A DNA stretch of 64,000 bases from Candidatus Bathyarchaeota archaeon (GTDB lineage: Archaea; Thermoproteota; Bathyarchaeia; Bathyarchaeales; DTEX01): NCBI GenBank assembly GCA_025059045.1, contig JANXEA010000007.1, positions 62,001 to 126,000 of the forward strand, in the 5' to 3' direction. Positions 34,446 through 43,122 of the stretch are shown here, in pieces. Under the pieces are notes generated by a model. That model was given only the letters and a program-made list of their open reading frames with translations, was not told the origin of the DNA and did no database searches. Made by a program: the position numbers and the translations under genes. The stretch's first letter is position 1, and each line of letters starts with the position of its first letter.

Positions 34446-35272
34446 CACACTTTCCTAAACCTGTGCCAAAGGCTGGGTCTCTTCTTAAGTGGTTCCTCTG
34501 AAGTCTGGATCTGCGATTCCTTTTCCGCCTCCTCAGTGAGTTTAAGAAAGACCTCCTCCAATGTGGAACTCTCCCCAGACCTGGACATCTCCCGTAGACT
34601 TCTTAGATCTCCAGCCGCTACATTCTTTCCCTTATGAATGATTGCAACCCTGTTACAGATTCTTTCAGCGGTATCAAGCATGTGAGTGGATATGAAGACA
34701 GTTTTTCCTCTCTCAATCCTTTCACTAAAAAGTTCTTTGAGCTTATGCTGCCCAGCCGGGTCGATTCCCACTAACGGCTCATCCAAGATGAGTAGTTCAG
34801 GATCATGAATAAGGGCTGATGCAACGGCAACCTTTTGCCTCATACCTTTTGATAGGCCAAGGATCAGGGTCTTCCCCTTATCGCTTAGATCAAATTCGTT
34901 AATGTAGAAATTCATTCTCTCTCTTATCTCCTCGTCTGGAACACCCCTAATTCTCCCCGAATATATGAGAAACTCTTCTATGGTAAGATAATCTGGGAGA
35001 GTGACAACCTCCGGCACATACCCGATGAACCTCTTGTATTGTATAGGTTCATCTTCAATATTTACGCCATTAACTCTAACCGCCCCCCTATCCATTTTCA
35101 GAAGCCCGACAATTATTTTAAGGGCGGTTGTCTTACCAGCGCCATTCGGCCCAACAAGCCCAAAGATCTCTCCCCTCAAAACTTCTAGATTAAGCCCCCT
35201 TAGAGCCTGCACACCATTATATGCTTTCCAAACGTCAAAGAGTTGAAGAATCTGCAATGCCTCAGTCGTCAT
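34445..35272 (-). CDS. ABC transporter ATP-binding protein
   Basis: 275 residues with Walker A GPNGAGKTTALK (about 41-52), signature LSKGMRQKVAVASALIHDPE, Walker B LLILDEPLVGIDP and switch His in FISTHMLDTAE. The signature reads LSKGM rather than LSGG, common in ABC-2 export ATPases. A polar tail ending RFRKV follows the nucleotide domain. It overlaps both neighbours by 3-4 bp, so kinase-like gene, ATPase and permease are translated together. Confidence 0.93.
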   Translation of the reverse strand: MTTEALQILQLFDVWKAYNGVQALRGLNLEVLRGEIFGLVGPNGAGKTTALKIIVGLLKMDRGAVRVNGVNIEDEPIQYKRFIGYVPEVVTLPDYLTIEEFLIYSGRIRGVPDEEIRERMNFYINEFDLSDKGKTLILGLSKGMRQKVAVASALIHDPELLILDEPLVGIDPAGQHKLKELFSERIERGKTVFISTHMLDTAERICNRVAIIHKGKNVAAGDLRSLREMSRSGESSTLEEVFLKLTEEAEKESQIQTSEEPLKKRPSLWHRFRKV

Positions 35273-35751
35273 CTCTTATACCCCAACCTTCTCAAAAGAT
35301 TCTTCCGCCACTCAACCCCCTTCTCATCCTCGATTCCACGAGGCTTAAAGCCATCAATGACGCCTAAAATCCCCCTTCCACTCTCGGTTTCAGCGACAAT
35401 CACATCTAGAGGATTCGCGGTGGCAGCATAGATTGTACAAACCTCTGGAACCCTCTTAATAGCATTCAGAACATTAATCGGGTAGGCCCCCCGTAGAAAA
35501 ATGAGAAAGGAATGCCCACAACCAAGCCTAAGCATATTCTCAGCTGCAGCCTTCTTAAGATCCTCATCCGTGCCATCCACTCTTACGAGACATTCTCCGC
35601 TACTCTCACAAAAGGCCAGACCAAACCTGATGCCGGGCACCGAATTGACCATTGCTTCATAAATGTCCTCAACAGTCTTTATGAAATGAGACATGCCTAT
35701 GATAACGTTGCATTCTTTCGGCGTCTCAATCCTTACAGATTTAATCTCCAA
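35269..35751 (-). CDS. Adenosine-specific kinase family protein (DUF355-type)
   Basis: 160 residues matching the small archaeal/thermophile family structurally linked to adenosine binding. Typical segments are CNVIIGMSHFIKTVEDIYEA, RFGLAFCESSGECLVR, GCGHSFLIFLRGAYPINVLN and IYAATANPLDVIVAETE. Catalysis by this family is poorly established. The 4-bp overlap with the ABC ATPase gene puts it first in that operon, possibly linking a nucleoside to the exporter; this is inference. Confidence 0.85.
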   Translation of the reverse strand: MEIKSVRIETPKECNVIIGMSHFIKTVEDIYEAMVNSVPGIRFGLAFCESSGECLVRVDGTDEDLKKAAAENMLRLGCGHSFLIFLRGAYPINVLNAIKRVPEVCTIYAATANPLDVIVAETESGRGILGVIDGFKPRGIEDEKGVEWRKNLLRRLGYKR

Positions 35752-35884
35752 AAATCCTCACCTAAAACAATTACAATAATAGTTTCTCTCTCCATTACGA
35801 TTTAAATTTTTATTAATCCTAGAATCCTCACGCCTTAGGCAACAATACTTCTATAAGTAGTGTCCACTTTAATTAATTAAGATG

Positions 35885-36640
35885 TCAGAGAGTACGTTTG
35901 ATCTTCCGTAAAATTATCTGCTGCAATACGATTAGGGTGAAGAATGCGTAAGAGAGTATGAGTTGCGGATGGTGAATCGCATACCTGATATCCTGAATTA
36001 TTAAATTCATACTCCCACTCACTGTCCATACGTTTTCAGGTCTGTAATGAATGCAGTAGGGGTCATAAACAGGGATTACGCGATATCCATTTTTATGAAT
36101 CCAAGACCTGATGAATGAGTCTTCGTATGTATGGAGATGTGGCGGTATCCTGATACCTTTGATGGCTTCTCTTCTAACAAGTAGATCATGGGTTCCACCG
36201 CGCCTATTGAAGATCTTCAAGTTCACCCTTTCAAATAAGCCTAACATTCTAGAATTAAGCAGTACAGACCATATTTCCATCCCCCATATTGCACCAACAC
36301 GATCGTCATCCATAATGTTCTTTACTTTCTCGAACCATCCGTCACATAATATTACGTCGCTGTCCACGAACATGAACCAGTCAGTCTCAACCTCACTGAG
36401 CGCCCTCTGCCGCGCCATCCCCCTTGTTCCCTCCTGCTGGATTAACACGATATTCTCATGTTGGCGTTGAAAACCGTTTATAATCTTTATAGTGTTGTCA
36501 GTTGAGAATCCGTCTATAATGATCAACCGCCTTACAGGGACATTCTTATATATTGATTGGACGCATTCCTTAAGTATCCTCTCGCTATTCTTGGTCAGCA
36601 TGACCACATCAATTAATGGTTGAGAGGGTTTTTCGACCAT
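35885..36640 (-). CDS. Family 2 glycosyltransferase (paralogue B)
   Basis: About 251 residues from ATG 36640, chosen because it follows the upstream gene's stop with GGGAAGAGAG just ahead. The GT-A core shows DVVMLTKNSERIL, IIDGFSTDNT and the metal-binding DxD in FVDSDVILCDGWF (about residue 90). Two hydrophobic stretches at the C-terminus (MNLIIQDIRYAIHH, LILSYAFFTLIVLQ) suggest membrane attachment. It shares a 63-bp identical DNA tract with the next gene. The likely job is sugar transfer to a lipid or surface glycan. Confidence 0.87.
   Translation of the reverse strand: MVEKPSQPLIDVVMLTKNSERILKECVQSIYKNVPVRRLIIIDGFSTDNTIKIINGFQRQHENIVLIQQEGTRGMARQRALSEVETDWFMFVDSDVILCDGWFEKVKNIMDDDRVGAIWGMEIWSVLLNSRMLGLFERVNLKIFNRRGGTHDLLVRREAIKGIRIPPHLHTYEDSFIRSWIHKNGYRVIPVYDPYCIHYRPENVWTVSGSMNLIIQDIRYAIHHPQLILSYAFFTLIVLQQIILRKIKRTL
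36332..36394. repeat. 63-bp exact direct repeat, copy 1 (in GT2 paralogue B)
   Basis: This tract is identical base for base to 37104-37166 in the neighbouring paralogue and covers the DxD active-site codons (TDWFMFVDSDVILCDGWF). Flanking bases differ at once. Perfect identity including silent positions in otherwise diverged genes points to recent gene conversion. Confidence 0.9.
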
Positions 36641-36665
36641 AACTCTCTCTTCCCAATTTTGATCT

Positions 36666-37394
36666 TCAATTCTTTCTTCTCCGACTTGCTTCTTGCGCAA
36701 ACCATGCTGCTGCAAATATGGCTGCATAGACCATGCGTTCTTGCATATATCTCATCCGCTTAAACTCGTTGATGGTCGCCAATCGGTTTTCCCTAGATAC
36801 CAGATTACCTATTTCTTTGAAATGCTTGCAGTAGGCGTCGAAGCTTACAACAACCCTAAAGCCCTTCGAGAGGATCCACTCCTTTATGTAGGCATCCTCA
36901 AGGGTATGCAGTTCTTCAGGGATCTTTATGTCCTTTACTGCATCATATCTTATGAGCGTGTCCTGGCATCCGCCTCTAATGGCAAAAACCCTAGTCTCCA
37001 TGCACTGAAAAACTTTCCTCAAAAAATTATTATTGATCTCGCCCGGTATGTCCGCGCCCCATACGGCCCCAGTGTCCTCTCTAACATGGTTCCACGCCTT
37101 ATTGAACCATCCGTCACATAATATTACGTCGCTGTCCACGAACATGAACCAGTCAGTCTCAACCTCCCGTATTCCAATATTCCTAGCCTTTCCACGGGTA
37201 CCGAACTCTTGGATAATCTTGACGTTGCCATATTTTGTATCAAACTTTTTTAGTATCGTAAGTGTCCCGTCCGTTGAGTACCCGTCAATAACAATGAGCC
37301 TATTTACCGGTATGTTTGCATACACAGATCTAACGCATTCTTCAAGCCAACGCTGACTATTCTTTGTAAGCATCACTACATCTATCTTGTTCAT
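36666..37394 (-). CDS. Family 2 glycosyltransferase (paralogue A)
   Basis: 242 residues. The GT-A elements are DVVMLTKNSQRWLEECVRS, VIDGYSTDGTLTIL and FVDSDVILCDGWFNKAW. A further HTLEDAYIKEWI segment holds the catalytic-region acidic residues. A short C-terminal hydrophobic stretch (VYAAIFAAAWFAQ) may touch the membrane. Its stop is 25 bp before the ATG of paralogue B. The pair looks like a tandem duplication within a glycan gene block. Confidence 0.87.
   Translation of the reverse strand: MNKIDVVMLTKNSQRWLEECVRSVYANIPVNRLIVIDGYSTDGTLTILKKFDTKYGNVKIIQEFGTRGKARNIGIREVETDWFMFVDSDVILCDGWFNKAWNHVREDTGAVWGADIPGEINNNFLRKVFQCMETRVFAIRGGCQDTLIRYDAVKDIKIPEELHTLEDAYIKEWILSKGFRVVVSFDAYCKHFKEIGNLVSRENRLATINEFKRMRYMQERMVYAAIFAAAWFAQEASRRRKN
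37104..37166. repeat. 63-bp exact direct repeat, copy 2 (in GT2 paralogue A)
   Basis: Second copy of the identical tract at 36332-36394, in the same reading frame and orientation. Confidence 0.9.
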
Positions 37395-37410
37395 CTACGC
37401 TTATCCCGTA

Positions 37411-38106
37411 TCACTTCTTAATTATAATCCTTAAATCTAAACCAAGAATAGGAGCTTTAAAAGATTTGAAGAATAAAAGCCTATTTCCAGCCATTAAGCT
37501 TGCGTCCAGGACTGACTCAATATGGAATGACGAGCAACCAATGTTCGAAAGATTCCTTCTCCATTCACTTTCGCTCCTAACATTAATATGTGTCTCATCA
37601 TAATTGCCAATGATCTTTTTGATAGGCTTCTCGACGAACCTATTCGGCGTGGTTAGAAGAACGATGCCGCGGCAGCAAGACAATACATTCATTATGGCTT
37701 TAAGGGGGTCGTGAAGATGCTCTACGAGACCAATGCATAATGAGAGATCAAAAGAATCCTCCTCAAAGGGTAGACCCTTTTGAACGTCACAGACTATAAA
37801 TTCTCCTAGCACAGTCTTCTTAGCCCTTCTTATAGCATATCGCGATATATCGACTCCGAAAGCATTGTAACCCAAAGACTGGAGTACGTCGACCCCATAG
37901 CCATAGGCGCAACCTACATCTAAGGCACTTCTTCCGTTTCCATCAAGAAGGTTGCATCTTGAGATTTTAGCCCCCCATCGAATGACATCGAGGATATGCC
38001 TTCTAATTAGCTGCTCTCTGCGAGAATACATCCGATCTCTATAGTATTCTTCATTAAACGGCAAATCTTCTCTCCTTCTAAGACTTCCTTCCGTAGGATT
38101 CACCAA
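37411..38106 (-). CDS. Class I SAM-dependent methyltransferase
   Basis: 231 residues. Motif I is ALDVGCAYGYGVDVLQSLGY (about residues 61-80), followed by GVDISRYAIRRAKK, FIVCDVQKGLPFEEDSFDL and the EHLHDP motif. This is the pattern of small-molecule or glycan methyltransferases. TTG 38106 or GTG 38103 may be the start; neither has a ribosome site. It sits beside the glycosyltransferases and is divergent from the flippase-like gene 34 bp away. Confidence 0.85.
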   Translation of the reverse strand: MVNPTEGSLRRREDLPFNEEYYRDRMYSRREQLIRRHILDVIRWGAKISRCNLLDGNGRSALDVGCAYGYGVDVLQSLGYNAFGVDISRYAIRRAKKTVLGEFIVCDVQKGLPFEEDSFDLSLCIGLVEHLHDPLKAIMNVLSCCRGIVLLTTPNRFVEKPIKKIIGNYDETHINVRSESEWRRNLSNIGCSSFHIESVLDASLMAGNRLLFFKSFKAPILGLDLRIIIKK

Positions 38107-38140
38107 TAATAAAGTAAGTTATTTTAGACCGGATTTAACA

Positions 38141-39277
38141 GTGTCGATAGACATTTCGAGAGGCAACAGGGATTTTTGGACAAAACATAATAATGCTTTT
38201 CTCCGCTATCCATTAAGTGACTGGTGCAAGAGATTGCCATTTGAACGTGGAAACTTAGCTAAGACGATTCCGCTTCTAATCCTAGGGCTGCTCGCATTCA
38301 TTCTGTACATAATCTACTTCGTTGACATCCAAGAGATGGCTGAAATATTCAGGCAAGTCGATTTATTCATCTATTTAATTTCGTTAGGGTCAAATGTTTT
38401 GGAAATGATATTTTTTGCACTTGCATGGCAATACTTTCTAAATTCTCTCTCTGTGAAGATAGGCTTCAAGAAAACCTTCATCTATTCCTGGATAAGTAAC
38501 TTTGTAGATCTGCTTGTGCCTGCAGAGTCTTTAAGCGGGGAAGTAACCAGAATATTTCTTATTTCACGTGAGGGGATCGACGCGGGTAAGGCTACGGCGT
38601 CAGTCGTAATCCAAAGGATTCTCGGGATGGTTCTCATAATTGTTGGATTGTTAATTGGAATAATACCTTTGGTTATTGGGAATTTTTTTCTCAATAGCCT
38701 CGTTCAATACCTGATTATTTTGGTGATGACCGCAGCAACGCTTTTTCTGCTCATCATTGTCATCATATGTTTAAGGGAAAACTGGACTCGAGGCATTGTT
38801 AACCGATTATTCATGCTTTTAGAAATTATCGGAGGTCGAAAATGGAAAATTCAAGAATGGAGAGAGAAGGCATTTAGGGAAGTAACTGCTTTCCATGAGT
38901 CTATAAAGATCTTTGGCAAACGTCAAACTGATCTTCTTTTGCCAATCGGATTCTCATTGCTCGCATGGTTATTTGGGATCTCAGTTTACTATATCGTCTT
39001 TCTGGCTATTGGCCAAAAATGTCTTGACTGGCCAGTGCTCTTCACGGTCTATTCATTAGTTATTGCAATAAAATCTATCCCTGTTGGAGTACCTGCTGAG
39101 GTAGGAGTAACAGAAGTCGCTATGACTACACTCTTCGGGGTCTTTAACGTACCGCTTCACATTAGCGCCGCTGCTACTGTATTAATAAGAATTAATACTG
39201 TTTGGTTTAGGTTTCTTGCTGGTTTCATTGCAACCCAGTGGCTGGGTATCAAAACAGTCACAGGCAGAAAGGGGTAA
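38141..39277 (+). CDS. UPF0104 / LPG-synthase-TM-like membrane protein (flippase-like)
   Basis: 378 residues from GTG 38141 with about eight membrane helices, the first at about residues 43-64. Family markers are YSWISNFVDLLVPAESLSGE (about 109-128), the stretch SVVIQRILGM and the C-terminal IPVGVPAEVGVTEVAMTTLF. Related proteins move or modify lipids in the envelope. The setting among glycosyltransferases suggests a role with lipid-linked sugars. Confidence 0.85.
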   Translation: MSIDISRGNRDFWTKHNNAFLRYPLSDWCKRLPFERGNLAKTIPLLILGLLAFILYIIYFVDIQEMAEIFRQVDLFIYLISLGSNVLEMIFFALAWQYFLNSLSVKIGFKKTFIYSWISNFVDLLVPAESLSGEVTRIFLISREGIDAGKATASVVIQRILGMVLIIVGLLIGIIPLVIGNFFLNSLVQYLIILVMTAATLFLLIIVIICLRENWTRGIVNRLFMLLEIIGGRKWKIQEWREKAFREVTAFHESIKIFGKRQTDLLLPIGFSLLAWLFGISVYYIVFLAIGQKCLDWPVLFTVYSLVIAIKSIPVGVPAEVGVTEVAMTTLFGVFNVPLHISAAATVLIRINTVWFRFLAGFIATQWLGIKTVTGRKG

Positions 39278-39354
39278 TATTGGTTTAAGCATAAATTTAT
39301 CTCTGCAAGTTTTTTATTACATCTTCAATTGGGAAGAAATGCGGTGGACATGGT

Positions 39355-40392
39355 TTGGTCATGGATCTTGGGAAAGCCGCTAGTATCATCCGGCGTTCGT
39401 TAACGCCTAACAGACCATATCATGTCCAATGGATGCTTACGAGGAGATGTAACTATCATTGTCAAGGATGTAATGTCTGGAACGAACCAAGTAACCGTGA
39501 AATGTCAACGGAGGAGATTAAGAAAGGCTTAGATATCCTCAGAGATTTAGGCACAGTTGAAATAGTCTTTTCGGGAGGAAACCCGCTCCTGAGAGATGAC
39601 ATAGGCGATATCATAGATTATGCATCCCGCTATTTTGTGACAACCGTCTATGATAACGGAAGCATGGCTGCAAAAAAGATAGATGCTCTCCGCAAAGCTG
39701 ACTTTGTCGCGATTTCTATCGACAGTCTTGATCCGGCAAATAATGATTATATTAAGGGTGTAAAAGGCGCTTGGGAGAACGCGATGGAGAGCGTCAACAA
39801 GCTTCATGAGGAAGGGATAAACGTCAGCGTGACGCCGACAATATCCCAATTAAACCTATATGAAATTATAGACATTACAGAATATTTTTCGCGGAAAGGG
39901 ATCCCACTTTGGTATTGCCTTTACTCTTATGATCTTTCGACAGATGGAAGTCAGCTTTTCAAGATCGGCAAATTTAGAGATGAATTCGCGATAGCTGATA
40001 GGGAATACATGATTAAACTTTGTGACGAACTGGCATCTATGAAAAGGAAAAAACAAACAATATTGATGACGGATGAAATTCTTGATGCAATGAAGGAACT
40101 CTATAAGAGCGGGAGGAGAAAATGGAAATGCCAAGCACTCAGGAGTTTTCTAGTTGTGGATCATCTGGGCAATGTTTCCGGCTGCCATCTACACAAACCA
40201 GTTACCACAATATTTGAGCTCCCCAAACTATGGAATAGCCAAGAGTTTGAGGAGTTGAGAAAGACATATAGTAGATGCACTCAATGTACATATCTTTGCT
40301 ATATCTTTTATTCCATACATGCAGGGGTTATAGGCAACCTTAAAATTGCGCGGGAGCAGTGGAGAAACGCAAAACTTCTATTTAGATCCTAG
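39355..40392 (+). CDS. Radical SAM / SPASM-like enzyme
   Basis: 345 residues. The cluster motif is CNYHCQGC at about residues 31-38 within VQWMLTRRCNYH, then VFSGGNPLLRDDI. Extra cysteines near the end (WKCQAL, GCHLHKP, CTQCTYLC) fit a SPASM-type auxiliary cluster. TTG 39355 has GGTGG 7 nt upstream; ATG 39361 is the alternative. The reaction is unknown. Its position after a flippase-like gene suggests modification of a lipid, sugar or peptide at the membrane. Confidence 0.8.
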   Translation: MVMDLGKAASIIRRSLTPNRPYHVQWMLTRRCNYHCQGCNVWNEPSNREMSTEEIKKGLDILRDLGTVEIVFSGGNPLLRDDIGDIIDYASRYFVTTVYDNGSMAAKKIDALRKADFVAISIDSLDPANNDYIKGVKGAWENAMESVNKLHEEGINVSVTPTISQLNLYEIIDITEYFSRKGIPLWYCLYSYDLSTDGSQLFKIGKFRDEFAIADREYMIKLCDELASMKRKKQTILMTDEILDAMKELYKSGRRKWKCQALRSFLVVDHLGNVSGCHLHKPVTTIFELPKLWNSQEFEELRKTYSRCTQCTYLCYIFYSIHAGVIGNLKIAREQWRNAKLLFRS

Positions 40393-40441
40393 TAGACATT
40401 TCCGCCAAACTGCACATATTTTGCAATTTTCATTCATAACC

Positions 40442-41995
40442 TTATCCCCATATGAGCTTTGCATGGCGGCATATGTGCTCCGCGACAGTATTGTAATGTT
40501 CTTCCTCATACTGGATCAGAAGTCTCCTTAATCTATCCCTGAATAACCATTTCCCATCAGATCTTGCCGTAAGAATTGATCCATAAGTTATGTGCAAAAG
40601 CTGCCTAGCATTATTCTCCTCGAGAAAAGTTTTCTCTAAATCCTCGTCGGGAACATCTGCAGCATCCGGAATCTTAGATAGATCGGTGCTGACATGATAG
40701 CTCTTCCTATCTCTCTCAAAGGTTCTTAAGCTATATGCCACTATCTCACGAAAGAGGCTTGGATCATGCCTAGCTACTATGCGTAGAGCCTCCAAATAGC
40801 TTGTGCCAGCAGTTTTTAAGTGAACGATGTCCGACGCGTACTTGCCAAGGATGGGATAGATGGCGAATTTATCGCTGCCGGAATGGATGCTTATCTTGTA
40901 TGGACCCATCGCCCTAGCAATAATCACGTGACGCTTGAATGTCTCCTCGAACTCTTTAATGTCGCCAATATAGTCGATTGCCTTTTCAAATCTTCCTATG
41001 AACCTCAGCGCCAACCCTGTGAACCTCACCTTAAGCCTTTTTAGCTCAGATGTTATGAAAAAGTGCTCTAACGGTGAAGTCGGAGTTTCCGTCTCATCGA
41101 TTGACATTTCAAGATCGAATCTCTTACGGCCAAAAGACTTCTTTAGATATGAGAATGCCTTTTTAGTGAAAAGAATTGCTTTAGAATATTTTACGGCGGC
41201 CCGCATGAGATTCTCTTCTGAGAATCGAAGGACATAATATTCGCCAGAAGATTGAAGTTTATATTCCTTATCAAGGTAAATCTCCAAAAATCGATTCATA
41301 TTGCACTTAATTTCTCTCCACGGCAAGGCCTTAAACTTATCCATTAAAATTTCAGGGCTATAAACGTCAGCCTGATTGTCAACATAATCTGAAGGGTCAA
41401 TAGTAAACATCCTGAATCCGATCTTTACTGCAGAGTCGATATCCTCTAATGATTTCAAGTGATCAGCATCTGCGCCAAAGCCCTTACGATATCCCTCCTG
41501 AAAGACTCCCCATGTTACGTCGTCAAGAACATCTTCGGGTGTTCTCTCGGTTCTCTGCATCTCTCGAACAGACTGCTGCGCAAATATGGGGAAGACGGAG
41601 AAATTTTTAATGGCCCTAACGTGGCCTGGTGTTGCCAGACCAATACGGTCTCCTGTTCCTATTGCTGGTCCGATATTACCCAGCCGAGGCCTAGTAAAAT
41701 CAAAGACCTTGCGTATGAGGTTAGCATTATGATGGTTGCATGGACAAACATTGTAGGCAAAAGTCTCCCTTGTGATGGGATCCATGAATTGACCAGTTTC
41801 AGAAGATTCGAACTCTTCGATGAGTTTACTTGTAGCTGATCTTAAGGGATGAAGGATAATGATCCTCCTGTCCAAATCTTCACGAATTAGGAAGAAAATG
41901 CAATCTTTGTATCTTGCTACGGAGTTCTCATAGAAATGGAGTTGACGCCTCTTAGAATAAGAATCTAGGAAATTACGCAGGACTGATTTCCTCAT
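40442..41995 (-). CDS. uxaE: Tagaturonate epimerase family protein (UxaE-like)
   Basis: 517 residues. Diagnostic stretches are IGTGDRIGLATPGHVRAI (about residues 112-129), GFGADADHLKSLEDID, SIDETETPTSPLEHFF, YKISIHSGSDKFAIYP and VHLKTAGTSYLEALR. UxaE converts D-tagaturonate to D-fructuronate, linking galacturonate to the glucuronate branch. Together with the PL22-like lyase at 14.4 kb it argues for uronate catabolism. The archaeal version may epimerise another ketohexuronate or ketose. It converges with the radical SAM gene. Confidence 0.8.
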   Translation of the reverse strand: MRKSVLRNFLDSYSKRRQLHFYENSVARYKDCIFFLIREDLDRRIIILHPLRSATSKLIEEFESSETGQFMDPITRETFAYNVCPCNHHNANLIRKVFDFTRPRLGNIGPAIGTGDRIGLATPGHVRAIKNFSVFPIFAQQSVREMQRTERTPEDVLDDVTWGVFQEGYRKGFGADADHLKSLEDIDSAVKIGFRMFTIDPSDYVDNQADVYSPEILMDKFKALPWREIKCNMNRFLEIYLDKEYKLQSSGEYYVLRFSEENLMRAAVKYSKAILFTKKAFSYLKKSFGRKRFDLEMSIDETETPTSPLEHFFITSELKRLKVRFTGLALRFIGRFEKAIDYIGDIKEFEETFKRHVIIARAMGPYKISIHSGSDKFAIYPILGKYASDIVHLKTAGTSYLEALRIVARHDPSLFREIVAYSLRTFERDRKSYHVSTDLSKIPDAADVPDEDLEKTFLEENNARQLLHITYGSILTARSDGKWLFRDRLRRLLIQYEEEHYNTVAEHICRHAKLIWG

Positions 41996-42051
41996 AACAA
42001 GTCACATCTGCCAGTCGAGTTCCAAAAAAATAGTAAGGGAAAGATATGTGT

Positions 42052-42129
42052 TTACTTTGAACTGCAGGTCTTTTTCTCTTCCTCTTTCTTCTCTTCCTTC
42101 TTCTTTCCTTTCTTAGCGCATCCCGACAT
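42052..42129 (-). CDS. 25-residue Lys/Glu-rich microprotein with two cysteines
   Basis: ATG 42129 is preceded by AGGTGATGATTCA, a near-perfect ribosome site. The peptide begins MSGCAKKGKK, continues with an alternating Lys/Glu stretch and ends KKTCSSK. The strong ribosome site, separate position and biased composition favour a real microprotein. Similar short Cys-bearing KE-rich peptides occur in other archaea, as far as I recall. The function is unknown. Confidence 0.55.
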   Translation of the reverse strand: MSGCAKKGKKKEEKKEEEKKTCSSK

Positions 42130-42222
42130 TGAATCATCACCTACATCTTTTTCTAAGCGATTGAGTTGCAATTTAAATTTTTCGTGACGTGACTATGGGC
42201 TACTAGAATTTAAATGGCATGA

Positions 42223-42618
42223 TTAATCTTGACTTTTAGGCTCTTTTCTTTCAACAATTATATTACAATTTATGACTAATGCGGCGATTACGCCGAGAGC
42301 TGCCATCCACGGTGCAAGTACAGTTCCTATCAATCCAACGGTCATCGGCATGTCAAGCAGCGTCTCCCCCCGCTCAGTTTTTACGATGATCCTCGTAACA
42401 TTACCTTCGCGGATAAGTTCTTTAATCTTCTTAACCAGGTCCACCGATGATATTGAGTATGCCTCTCTTTCTATCTTCTTTACAGAAACACCGCAATAAG
42501 GACAGTAGTAGGCATCATCAGGGAATTCCCTACACAATTTAAGCAGTTTTTCATAATTGTTCTCCTCATCTATGTCTAAAGTATAACCGTGGAGTATAAT
42601 AGCCTTATTCTTTATCAT
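42223..42618 (-). CDS. DUF4342-type protein with N-terminal zinc-like CPYC
   Basis: 131 residues. The C-terminal half (VDLVKKIKELIREGNVTRII, then TVGLIGTVLAPWMAALGVIA) is the DUF4342 pattern with one or two membrane-spanning stretches. The N-terminus holds YYCPYCGVSV, a half zinc finger. It overlaps the acetyltransferase gene by 4 bp. The function is unknown. Confidence 0.75.
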   Translation of the reverse strand: MIKNKAIILHGYTLDIDEENNYEKLLKLCREFPDDAYYCPYCGVSVKKIEREAYSISSVDLVKKIKELIREGNVTRIIVKTERGETLLDMPMTVGLIGTVLAPWMAALGVIAALVINCNIIVERKEPKSQD

Positions 42619-43094
42619 TCCTGCTTCAAACGCTTTTCCAACAGAATTCCATCATGGCCTCTGCCATAATAATTGTGCAGAACACGGATCTTCTTATACC
42701 CAAATTTCATGTACAAATTCAGGGCTTCAATATTTTTGATGCTGACCTCTAACCGACATAATTCAGCACCATCTTTCAAGAATGCATTCTCAAGCGTGTG
42801 TAGAAGCCTAGTTCCAATACCTCTCCTCCTAAAATCAGCCTTCACATCCAGCGTGTAGATGACGCCAACCGGCTTATCCCTATCTCGGTATATACGTCCG
42901 ATAATGAAACCGACAGGTTTATCGCCAAAAAATGCGATGTATGTCTTAGAATTTCCGCTGGAACGGACAGCATACTCTATCATCGCTCTTGGGAAGGCTT
43001 CCTCTCCAAAACACTCAACCTCAATTTCATAAATGCTGCTTAAATTTTCGATCCTTCCCTCCTTTACTATTATTTCCAACAATTTTCCCTCCAA
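42615..43094 (-). CDS. RimI-like GNAT N-acetyltransferase
   Basis: 159 residues with the acetyl-CoA loop RRRGIGTRLLHTLENAF (about residues 91-107) and LEVSIKNIEALNLYMKFGYK. This matches the RimI group that acetylates protein N-termini in archaea. TTG 43094 is taken, but GGAGGG lies inside the first codons, so translation may begin at TTG 43079. The DUF4342 gene overlaps its stop. Confidence 0.88.
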   Translation of the reverse strand: MEGKLLEIIVKEGRIENLSSIYEIEVECFGEEAFPRAMIEYAVRSSGNSKTYIAFFGDKPVGFIIGRIYRDRDKPVGVIYTLDVKADFRRRGIGTRLLHTLENAFLKDGAELCRLEVSIKNIEALNLYMKFGYKKIRVLHNYYGRGHDGILLEKRLKQE

Positions 43095-43122
43095 TATGCT
43101 GTCTCACAGCAAATTAGCTGGA

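Noticed and set aside
36332-37166. The 63-bp repeat considered as a mobile-element or CRISPR repeat
   Set aside because: Only two copies exist, both in frame within homologous genes at the same active-site position, so duplication and conversion explain it.
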